A stretch of DNA of 64,000 nt from an uncultured Prevotellaceae bacterium (GCA_900317325.1 ONGE01000001.1:1-64000), one strand, 5' to 3'. Positions 8,333 through 17,972 are shown, numbered from the stretch's first letter. A program made the numbers and translations. Notes: generated by a model from the letters alone, not told the origin.

Positions 8333-9757
8333 ATGAGAACACCGACAACCAACGAACAGCACACCCGCGTGCTGCATGCCGCCTACCAGGCTTGGATGAA
8401 CGCCGCGGGACTGCGCCAAGCCAGGCTCCGCAACAAGCGGTTCACCTACGGTGACCAGTGGGGCGACCTGGTGAGGGACTGCAACGGCTGCGTGATGACC
8501 GAGGGCGAGCACCTCGCCAACCAGGGCTGTGCAAGCATCACCAACAACCTCATCCGCCAGATGGTCAAGACCATCGTCGGCCGATTCCGCTCACAGTACA
8601 TCAAGCAGGACGATGACAAGGCCTCGGCGCTCGCTCAGGCCAGCCGCGACAACGAACTTGATGAGCTCGACAGCCGCGCCATTGAGGAATTCTTGATCTC
8701 GGGGTGCTGCATCCAGCGGGTGGACACCTGCCACGAACCCGGAGACACCGAGCGCGTCAGGGTGGACAACGTGAACGTCAACCGCCTGTTTGTGGGCACG
8801 ATGAACGACACCCGCGCCTGGGACTGCGAACTCATCGGCCAACTCCACGACCTGAACATCGCCCAGTTGTTGCGCCGCGTGGCTGGCGGCAACCAGCGCA
8901 AGGCGGCATGGGTGAGGCGCCTCTATACCGACAACGCCGAGAGTCGCCTAGCCGATTTCACCACACGTCTGGGCGCCGACACGCAGCTGGGCACCGACTT
9001 CTGGCACGCCAGCGACAGCAAGTGCCGCGCTATCGAGGTGTGGACGCTCGAGAGCCGCGAGGTGATCGTGTGCCACAACCGGCACGAGGGCACCCTCAGC
9101 GTCGAGCCCTGCAGCGACTTGCACCGCCTCAAGAACCGCTCCGACATCACCACCCGCTGGGACATCGCCACCGTGTGGCACTGCCGATGGTTCAGCCCGA
9201 TGGGAGACTTGCTGGCCGAGTATGATTCGCCGTGGCCGCACGGCAGCCACCCCTTTGTCATCAAGCTCTACCCGCTCACCGACGGCGAGGTTCATGCCGT
9301 GGTCGAGGACATCATCGACACGCAGAAGCACGTCAACCGCATGATTTCGCTGCTCGATCAGGTGATGCGCACCAGTGCCAAGGGCGTGCTCCTGTTCCCC
9401 GAGACCGCGCTGCCCGAGGGGTGGACCTGGGAGGATGCACGCCGCTGCTGGTCCAGTGCCAACGGACTGCTGCCCTACAATCCACGTTTCAGCGACGCCA
9501 AGCCCGAGCAGATCAATGCCAACGCAAACAACAGCAGCGCCTACCAGATGATAGAGTTGCAGATGAAGCTGTTCGAGGAAATCAGCGGCGTGAGCGGCGC
9601 CCTGCAAGGCAAGAATCCCACCGTTGTCAGCGCCAACGCGTATCAATTGCAGAGCGAAAACGCCAACATCGCCCTGAGCGACGTGTACGACACGTTCCAG
9701 GCCTTTCGCCGCCAGCGCGACCGCAAAGTGCTGGCAATCAGCGACACTAACCTTTAA
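8333..9757 (+). CDS. Phage portal-like protein
   Basis: The 474-residue protein resembles dodecameric phage portal proteins, the ring through which DNA enters the capsid. The N-terminal block YGDQWGDLVRD and the segment NLIRQMVKTIVGRFRSQYIK are typical. So is the long C-terminal helix region INANANNSSAYQMIELQMKL, followed by FEEISGVSGALQGKNPTVVS. It is at the short end for portals and ends soon after that helix. Downstream come a scaffold-like and a capsid-like gene in the same order as in tailed phages. No terminase or integrase lies next to it, so this is a remnant, a satellite or a domesticated cluster. Confidence 0.8.
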   Translation: MRTPTTNEQHTRVLHAAYQAWMNAAGLRQARLRNKRFTYGDQWGDLVRDCNGCVMTEGEHLANQGCASITNNLIRQMVKTIVGRFRSQYIKQDDDKASALAQASRDNELDELDSRAIEEFLISGCCIQRVDTCHEPGDTERVRVDNVNVNRLFVGTMNDTRAWDCELIGQLHDLNIAQLLRRVAGGNQRKAAWVRRLYTDNAESRLADFTTRLGADTQLGTDFWHASDSKCRAIEVWTLESREVIVCHNRHEGTLSVEPCSDLHRLKNRSDITTRWDIATVWHCRWFSPMGDLLAEYDSPWPHGSHPFVIKLYPLTDGEVHAVVEDIIDTQKHVNRMISLLDQVMRTSAKGVLLFPETALPEGWTWEDARRCWSSANGLLPYNPRFSDAKPEQINANANNSSAYQMIELQMKLFEEISGVSGALQGKNPTVVSANAYQLQSENANIALSDVYDTFQAFRRQRDRKVLAISDTNL

Positions 9758-9829
9758 TCGCCACTATCCCGAGTTAATCAATGCCGCGACTCGTGTCACG
9801 GCCGGTTATCAACCCAAAACTAATGAAAA

Positions 9830-10228
9830 ATGAACGAACAAGAGAACCATGAACAACAGGCGACACCTGCGGTAACACCACCGCCTTTTCACCACAACGA
9901 AGAACCGCAAGAGGCGCCCGGGCAGGAGCCGACCGCCTCCCCCACCCTCGCCGACATGATCACCGAACTGAACCTTGACGAGAACGTCACTGCCAGCCTC
10001 ACCGACCTCACCCGGGGCTTGGAGGCCGACCAAGTCACACCCGAACTGCTCGCCACTCTGGCCCGCGGAGTCACCCATGACGACGACGTGCAGAATGCCG
10101 ATGCCGCGGGCTACCTGCGAGGCCGCAACGAGAAAATCGAAGTAGTTCTCCATCCTCAGCCCCAGGACGAGGAGCCCCAGCCTCAACCTGTCTTTCCCCG
10201 CTACTGCCGCCGCAGCATCTGGGACTGA
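9830..10228 (+). CDS. Small acidic protein in scaffold position
   Basis: A 132-residue, Pro/Glu/Gln-rich protein lying 72 bp after the portal gene and before the capsid gene, the place where tailed phages keep scaffold or head-protease genes. The N-terminal 45 residues are low in complexity (EEPQEAPGQEP). The centre is predicted helical (LADMITELNLDENVTASLTDL), and the end holds GYLRGRNEKIE and a basic FPRYCRRSIWD tail. I recognise no family. Function as scaffold is inferred only from position and composition. Confidence 0.6.
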   Translation: MNEQENHEQQATPAVTPPPFHHNEEPQEAPGQEPTASPTLADMITELNLDENVTASLTDLTRGLEADQVTPELLATLARGVTHDDDVQNADAAGYLRGRNEKIEVVLHPQPQDEEPQPQPVFPRYCRRSIWD

Positions 10229-10378
10229 AGGAGTTAGGAATTAGGAGTTAGGAATTAGGAATTAGAAGTTAGGAGTTAGTTCACTAAGCCACTCTTTCCT
10301 CCAACCTCTAAACCCTAAACTCTAAACTCTAACCTCTAAACTCTATACTTTAACCTTTAACCTATAACCTATAACCAA
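10229..10378. repeat. Degenerate GTTAGGAATTAG / CTCTAAACTCTAA repeat tract
   Basis: About 150 bp of near-repeated units. The left half is made of GAGTTAGGAATTA-type units. The right half is made of CTAAACTCTAACC-type units, which are roughly the reverse complement, so the whole tract can fold back. It fills the entire gap before the capsid-like gene. Similar but shorter tracts recur elsewhere in the window (12194-12224 and 51379-51411). Confidence 0.8.
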
Positions 10379-10380
10379 CC

Positions 10381-11778
10381 ATGAACATCTTTCAATTATC
10401 CAAGGCTCTGCGCTGGATGCGCAACCACAAGAAGTTAGTCCTCTTTGTCATTGTCATGATTCTCATCGCCATCCTGGCCTCTTGCACCGGATGCAGCGAT
10501 AACGGCGCCACACTCGCGGTGGGTATGCTCATCGCTGGTGTCGAGGACGGTAAGCACGTTGTTGACGGCCCCCTCACGACCGATCTCACCCGCGCCGGGT
10601 CGCCCGACCTGCTGCTCAACGAGATCGACCAGCAGATTGTCAAAATCAGGCCCATGTCCACCCCCATCGACCAGATTTCGCGCTTTGGCGGCAGCAAGCA
10701 CGCCGGCAGCATGATCGTGGATTTCTACAGCGTGGACACCAAGCCTACTCAAGCTTCGCTGGTCGACGATGTTGAGGAGAACCACACATCGAGCAACGGC
10801 AACGCTCCCACTGCGGTCATCAGGACTACCAACGACGAGATCTTTGACCCCACCGACACCATCCTCGTTCAGGGCACGCCGGGTTATGACGTGGGCGAGA
10901 GCGTTCACGACCTGATGCTCTATGTCCTGAGCCGCGACAACAACGGTATCACCGTCATGGCCGTCAACGGCCCCACCGTGCAGGGCGTCGAGAACTGCAT
11001 CCCCTACATCGTCGAGGGAAGCACCCTCGTGCGCATGGGACGCGCCGCCAGCGAACTCGACGTGCAGTCGCCGCAGTACGAGGCGCTGCCCCACAAGAGC
11101 CGCAACCTGTGCCAGATATTTAAAATGCAGGTTGAGCAAAGCACGCTGCAGCGCCTCTCCAACAAGGAAGTGGGCTGGACGATGAGCGACCAGGAAGAGG
11201 CCGCCGTCTATGACATGCGACTGGGCATGGAGAAGTCGTTCCTCTTCGGTGTGCCCCGCCAGCTGTGGGACAACAACAAGAAGGAGTACATCTACTTCAC
11301 CGGAGGCATCTGGAACCAGGCCGGCAAGGACATCTTCCTCGAGTCGGCCAGCGACTTCGGCCCTGACAGCATGGTGGACCTGATGCGCGAGGCATTCACC
11401 GGCAATGCCGGCAGCAAGCGCAAGATCCTCATCGGCGGCAGCAAGCTCATCAGCCTCATCAGCAAGTTGGACTATACCCGCATCATCACCTCGAGCCAGC
11501 ACGTGAGCAAGTGGGGCATCGACTTCACCGAGCTGAGGTCCAAGTTCGGTTGCCTGTATGTGCTGCTCAGCGAGGTGTTCGATGAAATGGGCATGGAGAA
11601 CAACGGCATGATCATCGACCCCGAGTATATCCAGAAGTACACCCACATCCCCTTCAGCACCGAGCAGCTCAACCTCAAGAAGAGCGGCGTGCGCAACGTG
11701 GATGCGCTGGTGATGACCGAGGCCTCGTGTCTGGTACTGCGCTACCCCAAGGCCCACATGCGCATCAAGACGAGATGA
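10381..11778 (+). CDS. Major-capsid-like protein with an N-terminal membrane segment
   Basis: From about residue 57 the 465-residue protein looks like an HK97-fold major capsid protein of the SU10/DUF5309 kind. It has VVDGPLTTDLTRAGSPDLLL, IVKIRPMSTPIDQISR, then NLCQIFKMQVEQS, a GGIW turn and KILIGGSKLI. Ahead of it sits an unexpected extension: a basic stretch (LRWMRNHKK) and a hydrophobic helix (residues 19-33) ending LASCTGCS, which resembles a lipobox. Phage capsid proteins do not normally have this. An internal Met at about residue 49 could give a plain capsid protein. The stop overlaps the next start as ATGA. Confidence 0.75.
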   Translation: MNIFQLSKALRWMRNHKKLVLFVIVMILIAILASCTGCSDNGATLAVGMLIAGVEDGKHVVDGPLTTDLTRAGSPDLLLNEIDQQIVKIRPMSTPIDQISRFGGSKHAGSMIVDFYSVDTKPTQASLVDDVEENHTSSNGNAPTAVIRTTNDEIFDPTDTILVQGTPGYDVGESVHDLMLYVLSRDNNGITVMAVNGPTVQGVENCIPYIVEGSTLVRMGRAASELDVQSPQYEALPHKSRNLCQIFKMQVEQSTLQRLSNKEVGWTMSDQEEAAVYDMRLGMEKSFLFGVPRQLWDNNKKEYIYFTGGIWNQAGKDIFLESASDFGPDSMVDLMREAFTGNAGSKRKILIGGSKLISLISKLDYTRIITSSQHVSKWGIDFTELRSKFGCLYVLLSEVFDEMGMENNGMIIDPEYIQKYTHIPFSTEQLNLKKSGVRNVDALVMTEASCLVLRYPKAHMRIKTR

Positions 11779-12173
11779 GACACTTCACCATCAAGGAACT
11801 CGTGCGGTCAGACACCGCTACCCGTCTGGGCATCAACAACATGCCGCCCGCCAGCGCCGTCAAGGCCCTGAACGCCCTCGTGGACAACGTCCTTGACCCG
11901 TTGCGCGACGCCTGGGGCGGACCCATCCACGTGAACAGCGGCTACCGCTGTCCCAGACTGAACCGAATCGTGGGCGGTACGCCCGGCAGCCAGCACCAGC
12001 GCGGCGAGGCCGCCGACATCACCGTCGGTTCGCCGGCCCGCAACCGCCGCCTGCTGGCCCTGATCAAGCGCCTCGACCTCCCAGTTGACCAGTGCATCGA
12101 CGAGAAAGGCTGCCGCTGGATCCACGTGAGCCACCGCGCCGGCCACAACCGCCGCCTCTACATGAAATTTTAG
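11775..12173 (+). CDS. Peptidase M15-type zinc peptidase, endolysin-like
   Basis: The start is the ATG at 11775, which overlaps the capsid-like stop codon (ATGA), so the two genes are translationally coupled. The 132-residue protein has the M15A signature: VNSGYRCPRLN, then SQHQRGEAADI with the zinc-binding His and Asp, and WIHVSH with the third ligand. Such enzymes cleave peptidoglycan peptide bonds and often act as phage endolysins. It is a single domain with no signal peptide. It closes the phage-like cluster. Confidence 0.85.
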   Translation: MRHFTIKELVRSDTATRLGINNMPPASAVKALNALVDNVLDPLRDAWGGPIHVNSGYRCPRLNRIVGGTPGSQHQRGEAADITVGSPARNRRLLALIKRLDLPVDQCIDEKGCRWIHVSHRAGHNRRLYMKF

Positions 12174-12194
12174 CTGCCTCGGACAGCTAAAATT
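12166..12194. terminator. Perfect hairpin over the M15 stop codon
   Basis: AATTTTAGCTG (12166-12176) and CAGCTAAAATT (12184-12194) form a perfect 11-bp stem with a 7-nt loop. The stem contains the TAG stop codon. No T-run follows directly, so it may protect the mRNA end or act with the next hairpin. Confidence 0.6.
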
Positions 12195-12225
12195 GATTAG
12201 AGAGTAGTGATTAGAGATTAGTGAG

Positions 12226-12266
12226 AGGGCAAGACCCGACGCACAGCGTCCAGTCTTGCCCTTATT
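12226..12266 (+). terminator. Hairpin terminator of the phage-like cluster
   Basis: AGGGCAAGAC (12226-12235) pairs with GTCTTGCCCT (12253-12262), and an inner stem GACGC/GCGTC (12238-12250) extends it. A short T-rich run (TTATTTCTT) follows. Confidence 0.65.
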
Positions 12267-12443
12267 TCTTGGCATATTCCCCCTCTAAGATTAGAGGGGG
12301 CCAGGGGGCGTTGACAGCTTAGTTGCCTAAAAATTTTGATCGCGCTTCGCGCGAGAAATCTTTAGCTCGGCCACAGCCGAATAAAAACAGATGGTAGTTT
12401 TGCGGCCTTGTCAATAAATTCCCTGAAAATCACACGCCCTTTC
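12263..12443. other. Gene-free spacer with further palindromes
   Basis: No gene is visible. CCCCCTCTAA (12279-12288) and TTAGAGGGGG (12291-12300) form a perfect 10-bp palindrome with a 2-nt gap, of a kind common between Bacteroidetes genes. A TCGGC/GCCGA hairpin lies near 12366-12381. Confidence 0.6.
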
Positions 12444-12475
12444 ATTGCACAATCGCTTAAAATTCCCTAACTTTG
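12444..12475 (+). promoter_or_regulatory. Probable promoter of the BspA-like gene
   Basis: ATTG (12444-12447) is followed after 20 nt by TAACTTTG (12468-12475), close to the Bacteroidetes consensus. The start codon of the large surface-protein gene is about 150 bp downstream, so a long leader is expected. That leader contains the left copy of a 30-bp direct repeat. Confidence 0.5.
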
Positions 12476-12570
12476 CGGATGCTAACTATCGGCGAACACC
12501 CCCTCGCGCGGATGCCACAAAAAAGCCTTTGCGCCTTAGCGTCTTAGCGTGAGAATCGAATGCGGATGTC

Positions 12571-12600
12571 AATTCGCTAAATTCGTGTAATTAGTAGTTT
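12571..12600 (+). repeat. Left 30-bp direct repeat flanking the BspA-like gene
   Basis: The 30-bp sequence ending GTGTAATTAGTAGTTT matches 18001-18030 at 27 of 30 positions in the same orientation. The two copies bracket the 5.3-kb gene almost exactly. Confidence 0.75.
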
Positions 12601-12628
12601 ATTAACCAACCAAATAAAACCGACAACG

Positions 12629-15600
12629 ATGAAAAATCCCCTTAAACTCACACTCCTGCTGCTAGCCCTCCTGCTACCAGCCACCGCCATAGCCCACGAC
12701 TTCGAAGTCGACGGCATCTACTACAGAACACATGGAAGCAGCAACTATGTCACAGTCACCTATAAGGGGAATACATCTAATGAGTATTCTAATGAGTATT
12801 CTGGTGACATTACCATACCTAACAGTGTTAGATATGGTGGTAAAACTTACACTGTCACAGGAATTGATTATAAAGCTTTTTCTTATTGCACAGGTTTGAC
12901 CAGCATCGTCATTCCAAACTCCATTACAACTATCGAAGATAACGCATTCCAAGGCTGTAGCGGGCTTTCTAACATTGCTATTGGTAAATCCGTAAATTCC
13001 ATCAGTTACTCCGCTTTCAGTGGCTGCAGTGGTTTAAAAAGCATTACCGTTGCAAATGACAATACATACTACGACTCACGTAATAATTGTAATGCCATTA
13101 TTCAAACATCTGTCAATAGTTTAGTTTTAGGGTGTCAAAATACCGTAATTCCCAATTCAGTCATTATAATCGGCAATTCTGCATTCGAGGGCTGCGCCGA
13201 ACTGAGGAGTGTCAACATCCCTAACTCCGTTACAACCATCGGACACAACGCATTTAAAGGTTGTAGTGGTCTGACGAGCGTCACCATTAGTAGCTCCGTA
13301 ACGAAAATAGGCAACTATGCTTTTTCTTCATGTTCGGGGTTGACTAGCGTTTCCGTAGCAAGTGACAATCCTATTTATGACTCTCGTGAGAATTGTAATT
13401 CAATCATTGAGACCGCTTCAAATAAGTTGATTCTAGGCTGCAAAAACAGCACTATTCCCAGTACTATTACTACCATTGGCTACGAAGCGTTTAATGGTTG
13501 CAGTGAGTTAACTAGCATTAACATGCCCAATTCCATCTCAGCAATTGAATCTAGTGCTTTTTCAGACTGTAGTGACCTGACCAGCATATACTTCAGCAAT
13601 TCGCTCACATCTATCGGGAGCAACGCATTTTACGGCACAGCATGGTATAATAACCAACCAGACGGATTAGTTTATGCTGGACCTGTGGCTTATAAATATA
13701 AAGGAACTATGCCAAACGGAACTATAATTAACATATTAGATGGAACACTAGGCATTTCAGAGTTTGCTTTTAACATTTGTAGCGGTCTAATAGAAATCAA
13801 TATCCCCAGCACTGTTACCAACATTGGAAACAGGGCTTTCTACGGCTGCAGCGGACTGACTAGCATCTCAATCCCCAACTCAGTTATTTCCATCGGAAAC
13901 TCAGCATTTGAAAAATGCAGTAGACTTATTGATGTTTATTCATATATATCTGAATTGTCAAATATTTCTACTGGCAACGATATTTTTGCCTTAACATCTG
14001 GAAACTACACAGATCGTACGATTCATGTTCCTTTTGGCGCGAAAGAAGCATATTTATCAGAAACCAAATGGAGCAAGTATTTCGATGCGATTGTGGAAAT
14101 GGGATTCGTGCCTACCAATGACAATGAATTCTATATAGACAACATTATTTATAAAATAACCTCTGAGACAACAGTATCAGTTGCATCATCAGATTACCGT
14201 TCTATTATTATCATACCAAGCCAAGTCACTAATAACGATATGAATTACATAGTTTCAGCAATTGCTGATAGTGCATTTTATGGCAATCAAAAGCTATGTG
14301 ATATCACTTTACCTGAGACAATTTCAGAAATTGGCAATGCTGCGTTCAAAAATTGTCCGAATCTAAGGTATTTAACCTTATCGAGCACAACCCCACCAAG
14401 CATAAATGGGAGCTTTGACATGCATTGCCAACGAATACCATTTGAAGCTTTCGATATTGAAGGTGAGTTTGACAATTGGTATGAAACAGATGGCATTTCC
14501 CCACAATTCTGGCTTATTTTGTTTGTCCCTTATAATTCCTATACTAATTACAAAACTTTGTTCAGTGAGACCAAGTACTTTAGTTATATCACGAGTCATG
14601 AAGTAACGTCCTCCCCTGAGTGTGATAATAACGGGAGTTATGGAGAGGCTGATTATGGAGGCTATTATGTTCATTTTTATCCTTCAGAAGAAAGCACAAT
14701 CTATACTAGACGCTCAGAAGGTCATTCTTATGGTCCCCCACAAGATCCTTGGTCTTGGACTCAACAAACCGAAATTTGGGTTGGCCCCGAATTATCTTGT
14801 TCTATAACTCATATTGATGTTCAAGCATTTGCAATCGCCGAAGGGAAATTGCCAAGCAATGTCCAAGAGCATGAGTATTGTTTTTGGCCAACTCCAATAA
14901 AACAATTTGATTTTAAGGAATCTGGAATTTACTATAATTTATTGCACGACGGTTCTGTCGAAGTCACTTCAGGTACTTATATTGATCCATGTGATGGTGA
15001 ACCGTTAGAGACTTATTACTACACTGGTGATATTGTAATTCCAAATAGTGTTAGAGGTTATAATGTCACTTCGATAGACGATAGAGCTTTTGCTGACTGT
15101 AATGAACTAACAAGCATAACAATTCCCGAATATGTCACTCACATTGGCGAAAACGCATTCACTGGCTGCACAGCTTTAAAGACATTATATTTCAATGCTC
15201 GTTATTACGATGATTTTATTGAACATCATCCATTCAGCGAAAGCATAACAACTATCATTATTGGGGATGGTGTCCAAATAATTCCAGAATCTTTTGCGTA
15301 CCATTTAACAGAATTAGAAAGCGTCACAATACCCAACTCCGTTACAACAATTGGAGATGGTGCGTTTTATGGATGCAGCAAACTCACGAATATCGACATA
15401 CCAAATTCCGTCACAAGCATTGGTATTTTAGCTTTCGCAGAATGCATTGGACTAACAAGCATTACCATTCCCAACTCTGTCTTGACCATTGAGCAAGAAG
15501 CATTCTATGGCTGTAGTGGACTGACAAATGTCATTATCGGTACCTCCATCGAAGAAATCAATTTAGAGACATTCTATGAATGTCCAAACTTGACCATAAT

Positions 15601-17935
15601 TAAATGTCTAGGGAGCACTCCAGCAACTTTTTCTGATAACGAAGATGTTTTTGATGAATGTGTTTATCAAAATGCAATGTTGTATGTGCCGATTGAGGTG
15701 GTGGAGGAGTATCGACAAGCCTATGGTTGGAGGAATTTCCTGCATATTGTGGGGTTCTATGATTATGACTTTGAGGGTGATGGAATTTATTATAAGATAA
15801 CGGGAGAGAATGAGGTAATGGTTTCTTCTGGCGAGGAGGCTTATTCGGGTAATGTTGTGATTCCTGAGACGGTGACGGTTGATGGGGTGACTTATACGGT
15901 GACGGGAATTGGCAGCGGGGCGTTTGCCAACGATTCGTTGAACTACCTGACAATTCCTGTAAGCGTTACCGGCAACATCGCGAGCGACGCCTTTGAAGGT
16001 TGCTTCGTTCCTTCGGTTTACATCATCGGCGAGGGCGCTTGGGCTGACGGTGCGTTGCCCACCAGCGTGGATACGTTGTACATCAGCAGTAGCGTGACGG
16101 GCGTCGAGGGCTTGCAGGTGAATCCGTCAGTGATCTATTCCTATGCTGCCTTGCCGCCGACGTGTGACGGGAACTCGTTCACGGGTTATGATGCCGAACT
16201 ACATGTGCCTGCCTCGTCATTGGCGGCCTACTTCACTGAGCCGTATTGGAGCAACTTCATCAACATCGTGAGTGATGCCGTTGAGCCGACAGGGCTGAGT
16301 CTCGAAAATGACAGCATCAGCATCATGGTAGGCAATCAAATTACTTTGATGGCCACGGTGACTCCCGATAATGCCACACCGCAACAAGTCTTCTGGGCTT
16401 CAACAAACGACAGCATTGCTAAAATCGGACCTATTAATGGCGAACTTACTGCTCTGAAAGCCGGCGAGTGTGACATCATGGCAACGCTTCTCGACAAGAC
16501 TGTAGTGTGCCACATCACAGTCACCGAGATTGCGCCAGCCGAAGTGACCATCAGTCAAGAATTTGCCAAATTGGAAATCGGTTCGCAGCTGACGCTCACG
16601 GCGACCGTGCTGCCCGAGGATGCCACCGACAAGGTCATCACCTGGACAACCACCAATTCTGATGTTGCCACAGTAGATAGCCTTGGCAACGTGATGGCCA
16701 TGGGACAGGGCGAGTGCTTTATTACTGCCACCTGCCGTGACAAACAGGCTATGTGCCATGTAATTGTCGTCGAGCACTTTATTTACATCACACTGGACGA
16801 ACACCGGCTATCGCTACTGCCCAACCACATGGAGTGGCTTACCCCGACCGTAACACCCGTCTCAACAGACCTCGTCGTGACCTCAAGCAATCCATCGGTA
16901 GCCGCTGCTCGCATGGCTAATGGCAAGATTCAAGTAGTGGGTATCACCGAAGGTACTACTATCATCAAAGTCAATTCAGTTGACGGCTACGCCGAGTCCG
17001 ACTCATGCCGCGTCACCGTGCGCACCCAACGCGGAGACGTAAACTATGATGGCTTTATCAACATCACAGACGTGACCATGATGATCAGCCAATTGATGAG
17101 CGCTCAAAGCGAGAGCTACTACGACATCAATGCCGACGTAAACAATGACGGAGAAGTCAACATCAGCGACGTGACCCGCCTCATCAGTCACCTGATGACG
17201 GGCGCAGAACTGGAACCCAAAGACGAGAACCCTATCATATATGAGACCTTCACCGTCAACGGGGTTTCTTTCAAAATGATAAAAGTTGAGGGTGGCACAT
17301 TCATGATGGGTGCCACCGAAGAAGAGGATGCTGATTACCAAGTATTCAAGGGAAGTCCCAAGCATCAGGTGACACTCTCGGACTACAGCATCGGCGAGAC
17401 CGAGGTAACTCAAGAGCTGTGGATTGCTGTGATGGGCAGCAACCCTAGTGCCAACACAGGAGATCTGCTGCGTCCCGTCGAAAATGTCAACTTGAACGAC
17501 TGTGACACGTTCATCATGAGGCTCAACGCCTTGACAGGCAAGGAATTCAGACTACCATCCGAAGCCGAGTGGGAATTTGCAGCCCACGGCGGCAACCTGA
17601 CCCAAGGCTATATTTACGCTGGCAGCGACTCTATCGATGAGGTGGCCTGGTATATCGCCAATAGCGACAACGTTACACATCCAGTCGCCACTAAGGTCCC
17701 CAACGAGTTAGGACTCTATGACATGAACGGCAACGCTGAGGAGTGGTGTAACGACTGGTACTATCTTTATACCGAAGAACCTGTGACAAATCCTACAGGT
17801 CCCGAAACAGGCAAGAGCCGCGTCCATCGTGGCGGCCGATACAGTGGTGCCGTCAAATTCTGCCGCATCTCGCGACGCGACGGTTTCTCCCCAGGAGTAA
17901 GGCGAACCTACATGGGCCTGCGATTAGCCATGTAA
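12629..17935 (+). CDS. BspA-like LRR surface protein with Ig-like, dockerin-like and FGE-type domains
   Basis: This 1768-residue secreted protein starts with a signal peptide (LTLLLLALLLPATAIAHD). Residues from about 45 to 1200 hold many LRR_5 repeats of the type FSGCSGLKSITIPNSVTTIG, in several blocks. Two bacterial Ig-like (BIG2) domains follow at about 1220-1440, with VTLTATVLPEDAT and NSDVATVDSLG-like strands. About 1468-1530 carries a pair of calcium-loop repeats, GDVNYDGFINITDVT and DVNNDGEVNISDVT, as in type I dockerins. The last 220 residues are a formylglycine-generating-enzyme-like fold (GGTFMMGATEE, GETEVTQELW, FRLPSEAEWEFAAHGG, GLYDMNGNAEEW, RGGRY). A role in adhesion or in display of the FGE-like domain is inference; no T9SS-type tail follows. 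Confidence 0.88.
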   Translation: MKNPLKLTLLLLALLLPATAIAHDFEVDGIYYRTHGSSNYVTVTYKGNTSNEYSNEYSGDITIPNSVRYGGKTYTVTGIDYKAFSYCTGLTSIVIPNSITTIEDNAFQGCSGLSNIAIGKSVNSISYSAFSGCSGLKSITVANDNTYYDSRNNCNAIIQTSVNSLVLGCQNTVIPNSVIIIGNSAFEGCAELRSVNIPNSVTTIGHNAFKGCSGLTSVTISSSVTKIGNYAFSSCSGLTSVSVASDNPIYDSRENCNSIIETASNKLILGCKNSTIPSTITTIGYEAFNGCSELTSINMPNSISAIESSAFSDCSDLTSIYFSNSLTSIGSNAFYGTAWYNNQPDGLVYAGPVAYKYKGTMPNGTIINILDGTLGISEFAFNICSGLIEINIPSTVTNIGNRAFYGCSGLTSISIPNSVISIGNSAFEKCSRLIDVYSYISELSNISTGNDIFALTSGNYTDRTIHVPFGAKEAYLSETKWSKYFDAIVEMGFVPTNDNEFYIDNIIYKITSETTVSVASSDYRSIIIIPSQVTNNDMNYIVSAIADSAFYGNQKLCDITLPETISEIGNAAFKNCPNLRYLTLSSTTPPSINGSFDMHCQRIPFEAFDIEGEFDNWYETDGISPQFWLILFVPYNSYTNYKTLFSETKYFSYITSHEVTSSPECDNNGSYGEADYGGYYVHFYPSEESTIYTRRSEGHSYGPPQDPWSWTQQTEIWVGPELSCSITHIDVQAFAIAEGKLPSNVQEHEYCFWPTPIKQFDFKESGIYYNLLHDGSVEVTSGTYIDPCDGEPLETYYYTGDIVIPNSVRGYNVTSIDDRAFADCNELTSITIPEYVTHIGENAFTGCTALKTLYFNARYYDDFIEHHPFSESITTIIIGDGVQIIPESFAYHLTELESVTIPNSVTTIGDGAFYGCSKLTNIDIPNSVTSIGILAFAECIGLTSITIPNSVLTIEQEAFYGCSGLTNVIIGTSIEEINLETFYECPNLTIIKCLGSTPATFSDNEDVFDECVYQNAMLYVPIEVVEEYRQAYGWRNFLHIVGFYDYDFEGDGIYYKITGENEVMVSSGEEAYSGNVVIPETVTVDGVTYTVTGIGSGAFANDSLNYLTIPVSVTGNIASDAFEGCFVPSVYIIGEGAWADGALPTSVDTLYISSSVTGVEGLQVNPSVIYSYAALPPTCDGNSFTGYDAELHVPASSLAAYFTEPYWSNFINIVSDAVEPTGLSLENDSISIMVGNQITLMATVTPDNATPQQVFWASTNDSIAKIGPINGELTALKAGECDIMATLLDKTVVCHITVTEIAPAEVTISQEFAKLEIGSQLTLTATVLPEDATDKVITWTTTNSDVATVDSLGNVMAMGQGECFITATCRDKQAMCHVIVVEHFIYITLDEHRLSLLPNHMEWLTPTVTPVSTDLVVTSSNPSVAAARMANGKIQVVGITEGTTIIKVNSVDGYAESDSCRVTVRTQRGDVNYDGFINITDVTMMISQLMSAQSESYYDINADVNNDGEVNISDVTRLISHLMTGAELEPKDENPIIYETFTVNGVSFKMIKVEGGTFMMGATEEEDADYQVFKGSPKHQVTLSDYSIGETEVTQELWIAVMGSNPSANTGDLLRPVENVNLNDCDTFIMRLNALTGKEFRLPSEAEWEFAAHGGNLTQGYIYAGSDSIDEVAWYIANSDNVTHPVATKVPNELGLYDMNGNAEEWCNDWYYLYTEEPVTNPTGPETGKSRVHRGGRYSGAVKFCRISRRDGFSPGVRRTYMGLRLAM

Positions 17936-17972
17936 TTTGATTAAAAGGCTTTTCAAGACTACGGATTGCGCG

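Noticed and set aside
12629-17935. Idea that the direct repeats are target-site duplications of a transposon
   Set aside because: They are 30 bp and imperfect, with no transposase and no terminal inverted repeats; homologous exchange is a simpler explanation.
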